The notes under the pieces: generated by a model | Told to the model about the DNA's origin: nothing | What the model saw: the letters and a program-made list of their open reading frames with translations, nothing else | The model's database searches: none | Shown: positions 18,393 through 26,737 of the stretch, one piece after another | Layout of the letters: each line of letters begins with the position of its first letter | Position numbering within the stretch: position 1 is the first letter of the stretch | Assembly (NCBI RefSeq): GCF_042427615.1 | Contig: NZ_JBHMEZ010000031.1 | Span: forward strand, 1 to 64,000 | Origin: Formosa undariae | GTDB taxonomy: Bacteria; Bacteroidota; Bacteroidia; Flavobacteriales; Flavobacteriaceae | DNA: 64,000 bases | Reading direction: 5' to 3' | Translations under genes and position numbers: made by a program

Positions 18393-19687
18393 TGAAACTT
18401 AAAATTTTAGTGCTTTCTCTTTTAATGTCATTGCCTATTTTCGCACAAGACTACATTTTAGATAGTATTACGCCAAAGTATGGCCATTTAATAAATTTTG
18501 AAGCAAACACTTTTCAATATGCTTCGGAATCCCCTACTTTTCAAAAGTTCTTTTCAGATTTAGATAGCATCTATTTGGGGAAAAAGAAAAAGATGCACAT
18601 TTTCCATATTGGAGGTTCTCATATTCAAGCCGACATCTATTCGAATAAAATTAGAACATATCTTCAAAACATGAACGCTGTATCTCTAGGGCAACGTGGG
18701 TTTGTTTACCCTTTTCATTTAGCGCATACTAATAATCCTTTAAACTATAGAATTGAGGCAGATAACGATAAGTGGCAAGGCTACCGATGCTCGGTTAGAA
18801 AAGACAGTGTGGCTTGGGGACTATCGGGAGTAAGTGCAGCTTTTAGAGGCCGTGAAGATCAAATTATCGCCAAAGCAAATTATAAAAACTACACCAAAAA
18901 ACCGTATACATTTAATAAGATTAGAGTCTTTCACAATACCTGGATGGAAGATTACGATTTAACCGTTTCGGATAGCACTCTCATTGTAACAGATACGATT
19001 AACTATGATGGAATGTATAAAGAATTTCGCTTTAACAAAACGGTAGATTCGGTCGTTCTAAATTTAAAAATGACAGATACAACCTGCGTCTCTCCAGAAT
19101 TTTTATTGATGGGAATGGAATTCATGAACGACGACCCAGGTATTGAATACACTACAATTGGGGTTAACGGAGCTAGTTTTGCATGGTACGATCGCTCGGT
19201 CTATTTCGAGAAACAACTACAATTATATAAACCCGATATGTTTATTATCTCTGTAGGCACTAATGATGCCTATATGCCTAAAGACGAATTTGATGCCAAT
19301 GCATTTCGAGCGTATTATGAAAGTTTTATTCAAATAATTCAACGTGCTAATCCGGATTGCGCCATTTTGTTAACCGTACCTAACGACGATTATTATCAGA
19401 AAAGAATTCCGAATCCGAATACCGCTGTGCAACAACGCATTATATTAGAATTAACAAAGAAATATAAAATGGCTGTTTGGGATTTATTTAATGTTATGGG
19501 AGGCTTGGGATCGTCTAACGATTGGTATAAAGCAAAATTAATGCCTCGCGATCGTATTCATTTTACAAAATTAGGTTACAGTATAAAAGCCGATTTATTT
19601 TTAAAAGCAATGATCGATGCTTGGGCAGAATCGACACATCGAGACAAAGATGTTTTATTAACGCATTTTAAAAATTTGAATGAATAG
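18392..19687 (+). CDS. SGNH-family protein with Asp-to-Gly change in block I
   Basis: The 431-residue exported protein starts with a signal peptide (MKLKILVLSLLMSLPIFAQ). Its block I reads HIGGSHIQADIYS, where the usual GDS is GGS, so the Asp before the nucleophilic Ser is missing. The other signatures remain: GVNGASFAWYD, SVGTNDAYM (block III Asn) and RDRIHFTKLGY (Asp/His). It overlaps the upstream SGNH gene by 1 bp and the downstream MBOAT gene by 8 bp, a sign of translational coupling. It is probably the periplasmic partner of the MBOAT protein in polymer O-acetylation. Whether the altered block I lowers activity is unknown. Confidence 0.8.
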   Translation: MKLKILVLSLLMSLPIFAQDYILDSITPKYGHLINFEANTFQYASESPTFQKFFSDLDSIYLGKKKKMHIFHIGGSHIQADIYSNKIRTYLQNMNAVSLGQRGFVYPFHLAHTNNPLNYRIEADNDKWQGYRCSVRKDSVAWGLSGVSAAFRGREDQIIAKANYKNYTKKPYTFNKIRVFHNTWMEDYDLTVSDSTLIVTDTINYDGMYKEFRFNKTVDSVVLNLKMTDTTCVSPEFLLMGMEFMNDDPGIEYTTIGVNGASFAWYDRSVYFEKQLQLYKPDMFIISVGTNDAYMPKDEFDANAFRAYYESFIQIIQRANPDCAILLTVPNDDYYQKRIPNPNTAVQQRIILELTKKYKMAVWDLFNVMGGLGSSNDWYKAKLMPRDRIHFTKLGYSIKADLFLKAMIDAWAESTHRDKDVLLTHFKNLNE

Positions 19688-21338
19688 GTTTTACGACATT
19701 TTCACCTTTTCGGAAGATTTTCCATTAATTTTTACACAAGTAAATTTTTGGATTTTCTTTGCGGTTGCCTATTTTATATTCGCATTACTCTATAAAAAAG
19801 TACCGCTTCGTAACTCATATTTATTCCTGATTTCACTTTTTTTCTATTATAAAACGAGTGGACTTTTTATAGGAATTTTAATTTTTAGTACCCTAGTCGA
19901 TTTCTTTATCGGACGAACCATTTACAAAACAGACCATAAAAATAAGCGACTAGCCTTAGTTACTTTAAGTGTTTTTATCAATCTCTTAGTACTTTGTTAT
20001 TTTAAATATGCTTACTTTTTCACAGATGCATTTAATGCACTTTTCAATACCGATTATCACGTTTTAAATGTCCTCGCTCAATGGGGAAATAGTTTTAGTG
20101 ATCAGAATTATTTTACGATTGATAAAATTATTTTACCTGTTGGAATATCATTTTACACCTTTCAAACGATAAGTTATAGTGTCGATATTTATAGAAAAAA
20201 ACTAAAACCATTAAACTCAATATTAGACTTCGGGTTTTATGTCAGTTTTTTTCCGCAGTTAGTTGCAGGTCCTATAGTGAGAGCTGAAAGTTTTGTGCCT
20301 CAGATTTCGAAACCTACTATACTAACAAAACATAATTTTGATGCAGGAACCTATTTAATTCTAAAAGGACTCATCAAGAAAATGCTATTTGCAGATTTTA
20401 TTGCGATGCATTTTCTAGACCGGGTTTTCGATTCTCCAGAGATGTTTTCTGGCTTTGCTAATATTATGGCAATGATTGGATATTCCCTTCAAATTTATGG
20501 TGATTTTTCAGGATATACGGATATTGCAATTGGTTTAGCTTTACTAATGGGATTCGAATTACCCAAAAACTTTAATTCACCTTATAAAGCGACAAATGCT
20601 GGCGATTTCTGGAAACGTTGGCATATTTCATTATCTACATGGTTACGCGACTATTTATACATTCCCTTAGGAGGAAATCGTCAAGGAACGACCGCATCAT
20701 ACATCATTTTAGGCATCATCTTATTGGGTGTTATGTTCGCTTTTGATGATCTAATTATTGTTGGCACAATTCTAATGACGTCCCTGGCTTTATTTATTTT
20801 ATCACTTTACAATAGTAAGGTTCGCAATCAAATTAACACGAATATAAACCTAATGCTTACCATGTTAATTGGCGGGTTATGGCATGGTGCATCTTGGAAA
20901 TACGTGATTTGGGGAGGTTTAAACGGACTCGGAATTGTAGTTTATAAATTCTGGAGGAAGATAAGTCCATACGAATTCAAAAATCAATGGTATGTTAGAA
21001 CTTGGAAAATATTAGTCACCTTTATATTTATCACGTTTACTAGAATTTATTTCCGAGGGGAAAGTATGGGACATATTTCACGTTGGTATTCGCAAGTTGT
21101 AAATAATATGGACTGGACACATGCCGTAGATATATTGGTACATTATCAAGCCGTATTTTGGGTAATGGCTATCGGCTACCTAACACATTGGCTACCAGAA
21201 ACTTTTAAAAATAAGATTGAAGTAATATATTCTAAAAGTCCTGTTTATATTAAAATTGCATTTGCCGTATCTACTGGAGTAATTTGTTATCAAGCGTTTT
21301 CAAGTGATTTTCAACCTTTTATTTATTTCCAATTCTAA
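19680..21338 (+). CDS. MBOAT family O-acyltransferase
   Basis: The 552-residue polytopic membrane protein belongs to the AlgI/DltB branch of membrane-bound O-acyltransferases, which pass acyl groups across the membrane. Diagnostic blocks are PVGISFYTFQTISYSVDIYR, FFPQLVAGPIVRAESF, YGDFSGYTDIAIG, FWKRWHISLSTWLRDYLYIPLGGNR and GGLWHGASWKYVIWGG, the last carrying the invariant catalytic His. Around 10 hydrophobic segments are visible. It is the third gene of an SGNH-SGNH-MBOAT operon, a usual arrangement for acetylation of exopolysaccharide or another surface glycan. Which polymer is modified cannot be told from here. Confidence 0.92.
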   Translation: MNRFYDIFTFSEDFPLIFTQVNFWIFFAVAYFIFALLYKKVPLRNSYLFLISLFFYYKTSGLFIGILIFSTLVDFFIGRTIYKTDHKNKRLALVTLSVFINLLVLCYFKYAYFFTDAFNALFNTDYHVLNVLAQWGNSFSDQNYFTIDKIILPVGISFYTFQTISYSVDIYRKKLKPLNSILDFGFYVSFFPQLVAGPIVRAESFVPQISKPTILTKHNFDAGTYLILKGLIKKMLFADFIAMHFLDRVFDSPEMFSGFANIMAMIGYSLQIYGDFSGYTDIAIGLALLMGFELPKNFNSPYKATNAGDFWKRWHISLSTWLRDYLYIPLGGNRQGTTASYIILGIILLGVMFAFDDLIIVGTILMTSLALFILSLYNSKVRNQINTNINLMLTMLIGGLWHGASWKYVIWGGLNGLGIVVYKFWRKISPYEFKNQWYVRTWKILVTFIFITFTRIYFRGESMGHISRWYSQVVNNMDWTHAVDILVHYQAVFWVMAIGYLTHWLPETFKNKIEVIYSKSPVYIKIAFAVSTGVICYQAFSSDFQPFIYFQF

Positions 21339-21461
21339 AATTCAATTCAATTATTCATTATTTAGGTATTAATTTTTTATACCATTTTAAGGAATTAATA
21401 GGTATATTCTTTATTAGTCTGTAAAAACTCAGTATTTTTACCCTCTAAAATATAGAAACGT

Positions 21462-22280
21462 ATGTCTGTAGCACAAAAAGATTATAAAAAAGTTACCGTA
21501 AAAACATTAAGCGATATGAAAGCGCATGGCGAGAAAATCTCCATGTTAACCGCTTACGATTATACTATGGCTACAATTGTTGATGGTGCAGGCATAGATG
21601 TTATTCTTGTTGGTGATTCTGCAAGTAATGTTATGGCCGGACATAGGACAACCTTACCAATTACATTAGACCAAATGATATATCATGCCTCTTCTGTAGT
21701 TCGTGGTGTAGACCGCGCTTTAATTGTGGTAGATTTACCTTTTGGAAGTTACCAAAGTGACCCTAAAGAAGCGTTACGTTCTGCCATTAGAATTATGAAA
21801 GAAAGTGGAGCGCATTCCATAAAAGTTGAAGGTGGTAAAGAAATTAAAGAATCTATTAAACGCATTTTAAATGCTGGGATTCCTGTAATGGGACATTTAG
21901 GGCTAACACCTCAGTCTATCTATAAATTTGGCACCTTTAGTGTACGTGCTAAGGAAGAAGAAGAAGCTGAAAAATTAAAATCGGATGCATTATTGCTTCA
22001 AAAAGCAGGTTGTTTTGCTCTTGTTTTAGAAAAAGTCCCTGCTAAATTAGCTAAAGAAGTTGCCGAGATGCTAGATATTCCAGTTATTGGAATTGGTGCA
22101 GGAAACGGTGTCGATGGTCAGGTTCTTGTACTGCACGATATGATAGGAATGACAAAAGAATTTCACCCTAGATTTTTACGTCGTTATTTAAATTTATTTG
22201 ATGATATGACGAAGGCTATTTCGCAATATGTTGACGATGTAAAATCTGTTGACTTCCCTAGTGATAAAGAGCAATATTAA
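21462..22280 (+). CDS. panB: 3-methyl-2-oxobutanoate hydroxymethyltransferase
   Basis: PanB transfers a hydroxymethyl group from 5,10-methylene-THF to 2-oxoisovalerate, the first step of pantothenate and CoA synthesis. The 272 residues show the family's MLTAYDYTMA, the metal-binding VGDSASNVMAGH, VDLPFGSY, VKVEGG-like IKVEGGKE, MGHLGLTPQS and IGIGAG blocks, at the usual length. No other pan gene is adjacent. The next gene, a pseudouridine synthase, follows after a 145-bp gap that contains a long hairpin. Confidence 0.97.
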   Translation: MSVAQKDYKKVTVKTLSDMKAHGEKISMLTAYDYTMATIVDGAGIDVILVGDSASNVMAGHRTTLPITLDQMIYHASSVVRGVDRALIVVDLPFGSYQSDPKEALRSAIRIMKESGAHSIKVEGGKEIKESIKRILNAGIPVMGHLGLTPQSIYKFGTFSVRAKEEEEAEKLKSDALLLQKAGCFALVLEKVPAKLAKEVAEMLDIPVIGIGAGNGVDGQVLVLHDMIGMTKEFHPRFLRRYLNLFDDMTKAISQYVDDVKSVDFPSDKEQY

Positions 22281-22348
22281 GTTTAGAGAAACAGGCTCTA
22301 TAGAATACTAGACCGTTTTTGAAACACAATTATTAATCGTTAAAGATA

Positions 22349-22407
22349 TTTCAATTTATTTCTGAAGATGACGTCAAAAGTGAACACATCATCTAAATAA
22401 ATTGAAA
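22349..22407. repeat. long imperfect hairpin between panB and the pseudouridine synthase
   Basis: Thirteen-base arms (TTTCAATTTATTT at 22349-22361, complement at 22395-22407) enclose a second 6-bp pairing (AGATGA at 22366-22371, TCATCT at 22389-22394), with a 4-nt bulge on the left side. There is no T-run, so it is not a normal terminator. Confidence 0.6.
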
Positions 22408-22425
22408 ACTCTCATGTTCTAAGTC

Positions 22426-23118
22426 ATGAAATTACTATCCAATAAATCCAATCTACAGATCCTCTTTGAGGACAATCACATTATTATAATAAATAAACGT
22501 GCTGGAGATATTGTACAAGGTGATAAAACAGGCGATAAACCTTTAAGTGACGTTGTAAAAGAATACGTAAAAGACAAATACAATAAGCCCGGAAATGTAT
22601 ATTTAGGTGTTGTACATCGCTTAGACCGCCCAACAACAGGTCTGGTTATATTTGCCAAAACAAGTAAAGCATTAACCCGATTAAATGCCATGTTTGTTAG
22701 TAAGGATGTAAATAAAACCTACTGGGCTCTTGTGCATAGTATGCCTCCAAAACAAAACGACACCTTAATAAATTGGTTAAAAAAGAATCCAAAAAACAAT
22801 AAATCTACTGCGTATCCAAAGGAAATAAAGGAAAGCAAAAAAGCGATTCTTCATTATACCGTTCTTAAGCAATTAGATCGCTATGTGTTGTTAGAAATTG
22901 AATTAGAAACAGGGCGTCATCATCAAATTAGATGTCAGCTTTCAAATATTGGATGTATTATTAGAGGGGATTTAAAGTATGGTGCAGACCGCAGTAATAA
23001 AGATGCTAGCATACATTTACACGCCCGACATATCGAATTTATTCATCCGGTAACCAAAGAGAATATTAGCATTTCTGCGCCACTTCCAAAAGATCCACTC
23101 TGGGATGCATGTTTGTAA
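22426..23118 (+). CDS. RluA-family pseudouridine synthase
   Basis: The 230-residue cytoplasmic enzyme converts uridine to pseudouridine in rRNA or tRNA. It shows the catalytic block GVVHRLDRPTTGLVIFAK with the conserved Asp in HRLD, the LIEIELETGRHHQIRCQL-type motif III (here LLEIELETGRHHQIRCQLS) and a final HARHIEFIHPV. It lacks an N-terminal S4 domain, as is common for the short RluA branch. The target base cannot be told from this. It converges with the histidine kinase gene, with one base between their ends. Confidence 0.92.
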   Translation: MKLLSNKSNLQILFEDNHIIIINKRAGDIVQGDKTGDKPLSDVVKEYVKDKYNKPGNVYLGVVHRLDRPTTGLVIFAKTSKALTRLNAMFVSKDVNKTYWALVHSMPPKQNDTLINWLKKNPKNNKSTAYPKEIKESKKAILHYTVLKQLDRYVLLEIELETGRHHQIRCQLSNIGCIIRGDLKYGADRSNKDASIHLHARHIEFIHPVTKENISISAPLPKDPLWDACL

Positions 23119-23119
23119 T

Positions 23120-23926
23120 TTAGTACGAGCGATACTTATATTTAACATTTAGATTTACGCCTTCTTCTGGCTTTGAAGTCAGATTAAAATCGGCATGAAT
23201 TAATGCGGCTCTACTTTCCATATTTATTAAGCCCGAACCTTTTTCAACTTTTTTTATATTGAATCCAACACCATCATCGGATGCGTTTATTATTACAAAA
23301 TCGGCTGTATAATCAATGTGTACGAGTAAATGAGATGCTTTCGAATATTTAATTGTATTAGCGAAAAACTCTTGAAAGATTCGAAATAAGATAATACCAT
23401 CTTTTCCGTTTTTAAACTGACTAGAATTTCCTTCAACAATTAATTCAGAATCAATTAATCCTAATTTATTAAATCGTTCAATCTCTGTGGTGATAGAATC
23501 TTCTAGCGCACGACGCTCGATAACATCACTGTTCAATGATTTTGAAAGTAAACGCAATTCCTGTAAACTTTCCTTTACTAAATCTTTACTTTCTAAAAAC
23601 GACGATTGCAATTCTGGTCCAACTTGTTTCGATAGAATGCTAAGTTGCATATTTGCTACAGATAATAACTGGCCAACATTATCATGTAAGTCTTGCCCTA
23701 TATTCTTTAAAGTTTGTTCCTGAATCTCTATTCGGGTAATTGAAATTTCTTCTTCAAATAACCGTTGTTGATTAAATTTATCTATTAATAACTTATTCTT
23801 TCGTTTTTGAAACACCATAAAGAATACTATAATTAATGTACATACTATAAAAAGTACACCAATCATGTAAATCAATAAATACCTTTCGGCAGGTGTACTA
23901 ATTAACGTTTCTCCGGTTTGCAACAT
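23120..23926 (-). CDS. sensor histidine kinase, HisKA_3 type, minimal sensor
   Basis: The 268 residues contain one membrane helix (about 18-40, YLLIYMIGVLFIVCTLIIVFFMVF), a coiled-coil (about 41-75), the phosphoacceptor box NIGQDLHDNVGQLLS, and a GHKL ATPase with FFANTIKYSK (N box), NASDDGVGFN (G1) and GSGLINMESRAAL (G2). This is the NarX/LiaS-like class that usually phosphorylates a LuxR-type regulator, but no such regulator is adjacent. It has almost no extracytoplasmic domain. It overlaps the upstream seven-helix gene by 25 bp, which suggests that protein supplies the sensing module. Confidence 0.88.
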   Translation of the reverse strand: MLQTGETLISTPAERYLLIYMIGVLFIVCTLIIVFFMVFQKRKNKLLIDKFNQQRLFEEEISITRIEIQEQTLKNIGQDLHDNVGQLLSVANMQLSILSKQVGPELQSSFLESKDLVKESLQELRLLSKSLNSDVIERRALEDSITTEIERFNKLGLIDSELIVEGNSSQFKNGKDGIILFRIFQEFFANTIKYSKASHLLVHIDYTADFVIINASDDGVGFNIKKVEKGSGLINMESRAALIHADFNLTSKPEEGVNLNVKYKYRSY

Positions 23927-24603
23927 AATAAAGCTAAGCTAAAAGTTAGATACATAAACATATTAGAAAATAAAAAAAATTGATACTTTAAAATTATAAA
24001 ACTCCAATCTGCAGTTGTAAAATACATATCATAAAACACTAAAGGCGTTGTAATTAACACCCAAATAAACACCGTAGAACTTATATAGAAGTAAATAGAC
24101 TTATGGAACGTAATAATTTTATCTGATTGCAATATTTCATAAAAATAAACAGTTACCACAAACAGAATAATAAGTGCTCCGAGAATGTCATTAGAAACGA
24201 CATAATTATTTAAGTAATCTTCTACATTAAAAACAATTGTTCCTATGGAGGATATTAGAAATAAAGGAATTAATGCTCTCACAATTTTTTTAATCTTAAT
24301 AGAATTGAATAATTTCAAATAAAAAAACATAAAGAAGAGAGGAGCTCCTATACCCCAGTACAAGTTCACAAACCAATAATTCTTTTGAAAAACAGTACCT
24401 TCTAAGAAATTTAAAATGCCATCTTTAATTAGAAATGTATACAACGTTAATGCTTCGCAAACCACAACATAGACTAAAAAGTATGCAAAATATTTTATAG
24501 CAGTATGCTTATACTTTTTATAAGTAAATACGGCTGTTAAAGCAGCTATTAATTCAAAAGAAGTGTTTAGGATATAAAAGTAATTCTTAAAAAATTCGTC
24601 CAT
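23902..24603 (-). CDS. seven-helix membrane protein of unknown function
   Basis: From the ATG at 24603 the protein has 233 residues and, by eye, seven hydrophobic segments (for example YILNTSFELIAALTAVF, YFAYFLVYVVVCEALTLY, FVNLYWGIGAPLFFMFFYL, FIILKYQFFLFSNMFMYLTF) with almost no loops, ending CCKPEKR. An in-frame start at 24690 would overlap the upstream gene by 80 bp; the chosen start lies 7 bp after that gene's stop. I do not recognise the family. Its overlap with a sensor-poor histidine kinase suggests a membrane receptor half, comparable in layout to 7TM signalling modules, but this is inference. Confidence 0.7.
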   Translation of the reverse strand: MDEFFKNYFYILNTSFELIAALTAVFTYKKYKHTAIKYFAYFLVYVVVCEALTLYTFLIKDGILNFLEGTVFQKNYWFVNLYWGIGAPLFFMFFYLKLFNSIKIKKIVRALIPLFLISSIGTIVFNVEDYLNNYVVSNDILGALIILFVVTVYFYEILQSDKIITFHKSIYFYISSTVFIWVLITTPLVFYDMYFTTADWSFIILKYQFFLFSNMFMYLTFSLALLCCKPEKR

Positions 24604-24610
24604 ACAAAAT

Positions 24611-25030
24611 CTATTGAGGATAATTCGAATTTGGCGGTGTACCAGCGTTTCCCTTATTAAGGCCACTTCCTCCAGGAATGTCGCCACCATCGATAGAAGT
24701 ACATCTAGAAGCGTTTTTATTATTTGGCGTACCTGTCGGAATTAAAAACATAGTTGTATACCCTACTTCGTCTTTTACATCGGGGTAAGCCCCTTCGTAA
24801 ATACGAATACCATCTAAAGTATATCCCAAATCTTTCGCTTGATTTTTGGCATAATCCAAGAATTTTTCAATCTCTTCGATGGCGTACCAAGTAGAACGAT
24901 TATCTGGTCGCTTTAAAATGGATTCGCTAATTAGCTCGTGCCTAGAATCATAAGCCTGATCTAATTCCTTTGCCTCGTCAGGTGTTATCAATCCGCGTGG
25001 GGCTTCCATTTTATTAATCTTCTTACTCAT
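24611..25030 (-). CDS. conserved-looking hypothetical protein, soluble
   Basis: The 139-residue protein has no signal or membrane segment. An acidic helical N-terminal half (ITPDEAKELDQAYDSRHELI, WYAIEEIEKFLDYAKNQAKDLGY) leads to a strand-rich middle (LDGIRIYEGAYP, GYTTMFLIPTG) and a Gly/Asn/Pro-rich tail (GDIPGGSGLNKGNAGTPPN). I do not recognise a family. It is the first gene of a three-gene unit with the seven-helix protein and the histidine kinase, 7 bp before the former, so a role in the same signalling unit is likely. Confidence 0.7.
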   Translation of the reverse strand: MSKKINKMEAPRGLITPDEAKELDQAYDSRHELISESILKRPDNRSTWYAIEEIEKFLDYAKNQAKDLGYTLDGIRIYEGAYPDVKDEVGYTTMFLIPTGTPNNKNASRCTSIDGGDIPGGSGLNKGNAGTPPNSNYPQ

Positions 25031-25089
25031 TTAGGGATGGTTTTAAAACTTAGTAATATGAGTTTAAAAATACTAATTATATTTGACTC

Positions 25090-26628
25090 TTACCCCAGCC
25101 AACCATCTCGATCCAAACTTCGGTATTGAATAGCTTCACTAATATGAGCACCTTTAACCTCTTCAGAATTTTCTAAATCGGCAATCGTTCTCGAAACTTT
25201 CAAAATCCTATCATAGGCTCTTGCCGATAAATTTAGACGTTCCATAGCTGTTTTTAGCAACAGTTTAGAAGGTTCGTCTAATTTACAATAAGTACGGATA
25301 TGCTTTGTATTCATTTGTGCATTATAGTGCACGTTTTCAAAATCTTTAAAGCGATCGGTTTGATGAGACCTCGCTTTTGTCACCCGTTCGCGTATCGTTA
25401 CAGACGATTCTCCTTTACGGTCTTCAGACAATTTTTCGAATGGCACAGGAGTCACTTCAATATGAATATCTATACGATCTAGTAAAGGCCCTGAAATTTT
25501 ACCTAAATACCGTTGCATTTCTGATGGAGAAGAAGTAACAGGAGATCCAGGATCATTAAAATAACCACTCGGACTCGGGTTCATGCTCGCGACTAGCATA
25601 AAACTACTCGGATACGTAACCGTAAATTTAGCTCTAGAAATTGTTACTTCTCTATCTTCTAACGGCTGACGCATAACCTCTAAAACATCACGTTTAAACT
25701 CGGGTAATTCATCTAAGAACAATACCCCATTATGCGATAATGAAATTTCTCCCGGTTGCGGATAGCTCCCTCCACCAACTAAAGCCACATTCGATATCGT
25801 GTGATGGGGACTTCTAAAAGGGCGCTGCGACATTAATCCCAAATGCGCTTTTACACGGCCAACCACGGAATGAATTTTAGTAGTTTCTAGTGCTTCATGT
25901 AAAGTCATGGGTGGTAAAATAGAAGGTAATCGCTTCGCTAACATCGTTTTTCCAGAACCGGGAGGTCCTATTAAAATAATATTATGTCCACCGGCAGCTG
26001 CAATTTCCATACAACGTTTTATACTCTCCTGCCCCTTAACATCGGCAAAATCGAATTCAGGAAAATCTAAACTTTTATTAAATTCTTCACGTGTATTTAT
26101 TATGGTTTGCTCTAATGGTTTGCCATCCTTAAAAAAATCAATAACCTCTTTTATAGACTCTATACCATACACTTTTAAATCGTTTACTATCGCGGCTTCT
26201 TTGGCATTTTGAGCAGGTAAAATAAACCCTTTAAATCCTTCTTCTTTCGCTTTAATCGCGATTGGCAATGCTCCTTTTATGGGTTGTAAAGTTCCATCTA
26301 AAGACAGTTCTCCCATTATAATATAATGGTCTAAACCATCGGCAGGAATTTGATTTGTTGCTGCTAAAATTCCGAGTGCTAAAGTTAGATCATAAGCAGA
26401 ACCTTCCTTTCTTAAATCGGCAGGCGACATATTTATTATGATTTTCTTTCCTGGAATTTTATAACCGTTATTCTGTAATGCAGCGGCAATTCTGAAGTTA
26501 CTCTCTTTTATCGCATTATCTGGAAGACCAACCAAATGGTAACCAATACCAGAATCTACATTAACTTCTACAGTAATTGTTGTGGCATCTACACCAAAGA
26601 CGGCGCTTCCGAAGACTTTCTTTAACAT
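25090..26628 (-). CDS. comM: ComM/YifB-family Mg-chelatase-like AAA ATPase
   Basis: The 512-residue protein begins with a Lon-protease-like fold (VDVDSGIGYHLVGLPDNAIKES-type block, here VNVDSGIGYHLVGLPDN) and carries an AAA+ core with Walker A LIGPPGSGKTMLAKRLP and Walker B GVLFLDELPEF. It also has the MNPSPSGYF and ISGPLLDRIDIH blocks of the magnesium-chelatase-like group. ComM is a hexameric branch-migration helicase that aids integration of DNA in natural transformation in some bacteria; its role in flavobacteria is inferred. Length is usual for the family. Confidence 0.93.
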   Translation of the reverse strand: MLKKVFGSAVFGVDATTITVEVNVDSGIGYHLVGLPDNAIKESNFRIAAALQNNGYKIPGKKIIINMSPADLRKEGSAYDLTLALGILAATNQIPADGLDHYIIMGELSLDGTLQPIKGALPIAIKAKEEGFKGFILPAQNAKEAAIVNDLKVYGIESIKEVIDFFKDGKPLEQTIINTREEFNKSLDFPEFDFADVKGQESIKRCMEIAAAGGHNIILIGPPGSGKTMLAKRLPSILPPMTLHEALETTKIHSVVGRVKAHLGLMSQRPFRSPHHTISNVALVGGGSYPQPGEISLSHNGVLFLDELPEFKRDVLEVMRQPLEDREVTISRAKFTVTYPSSFMLVASMNPSPSGYFNDPGSPVTSSPSEMQRYLGKISGPLLDRIDIHIEVTPVPFEKLSEDRKGESSVTIRERVTKARSHQTDRFKDFENVHYNAQMNTKHIRTYCKLDEPSKLLLKTAMERLNLSARAYDRILKVSRTIADLENSEEVKGAHISEAIQYRSLDRDGWLG

Positions 26629-26737
26629 AAATTAGTTCGTTTACTTAAAAATACTAAAAACGAATTAACTAACTGAATTAAAACGAATTAAAATAAAAAA
26701 TTAAATATACAGAAGTAAACTAAAAAACGAGAAGGAC

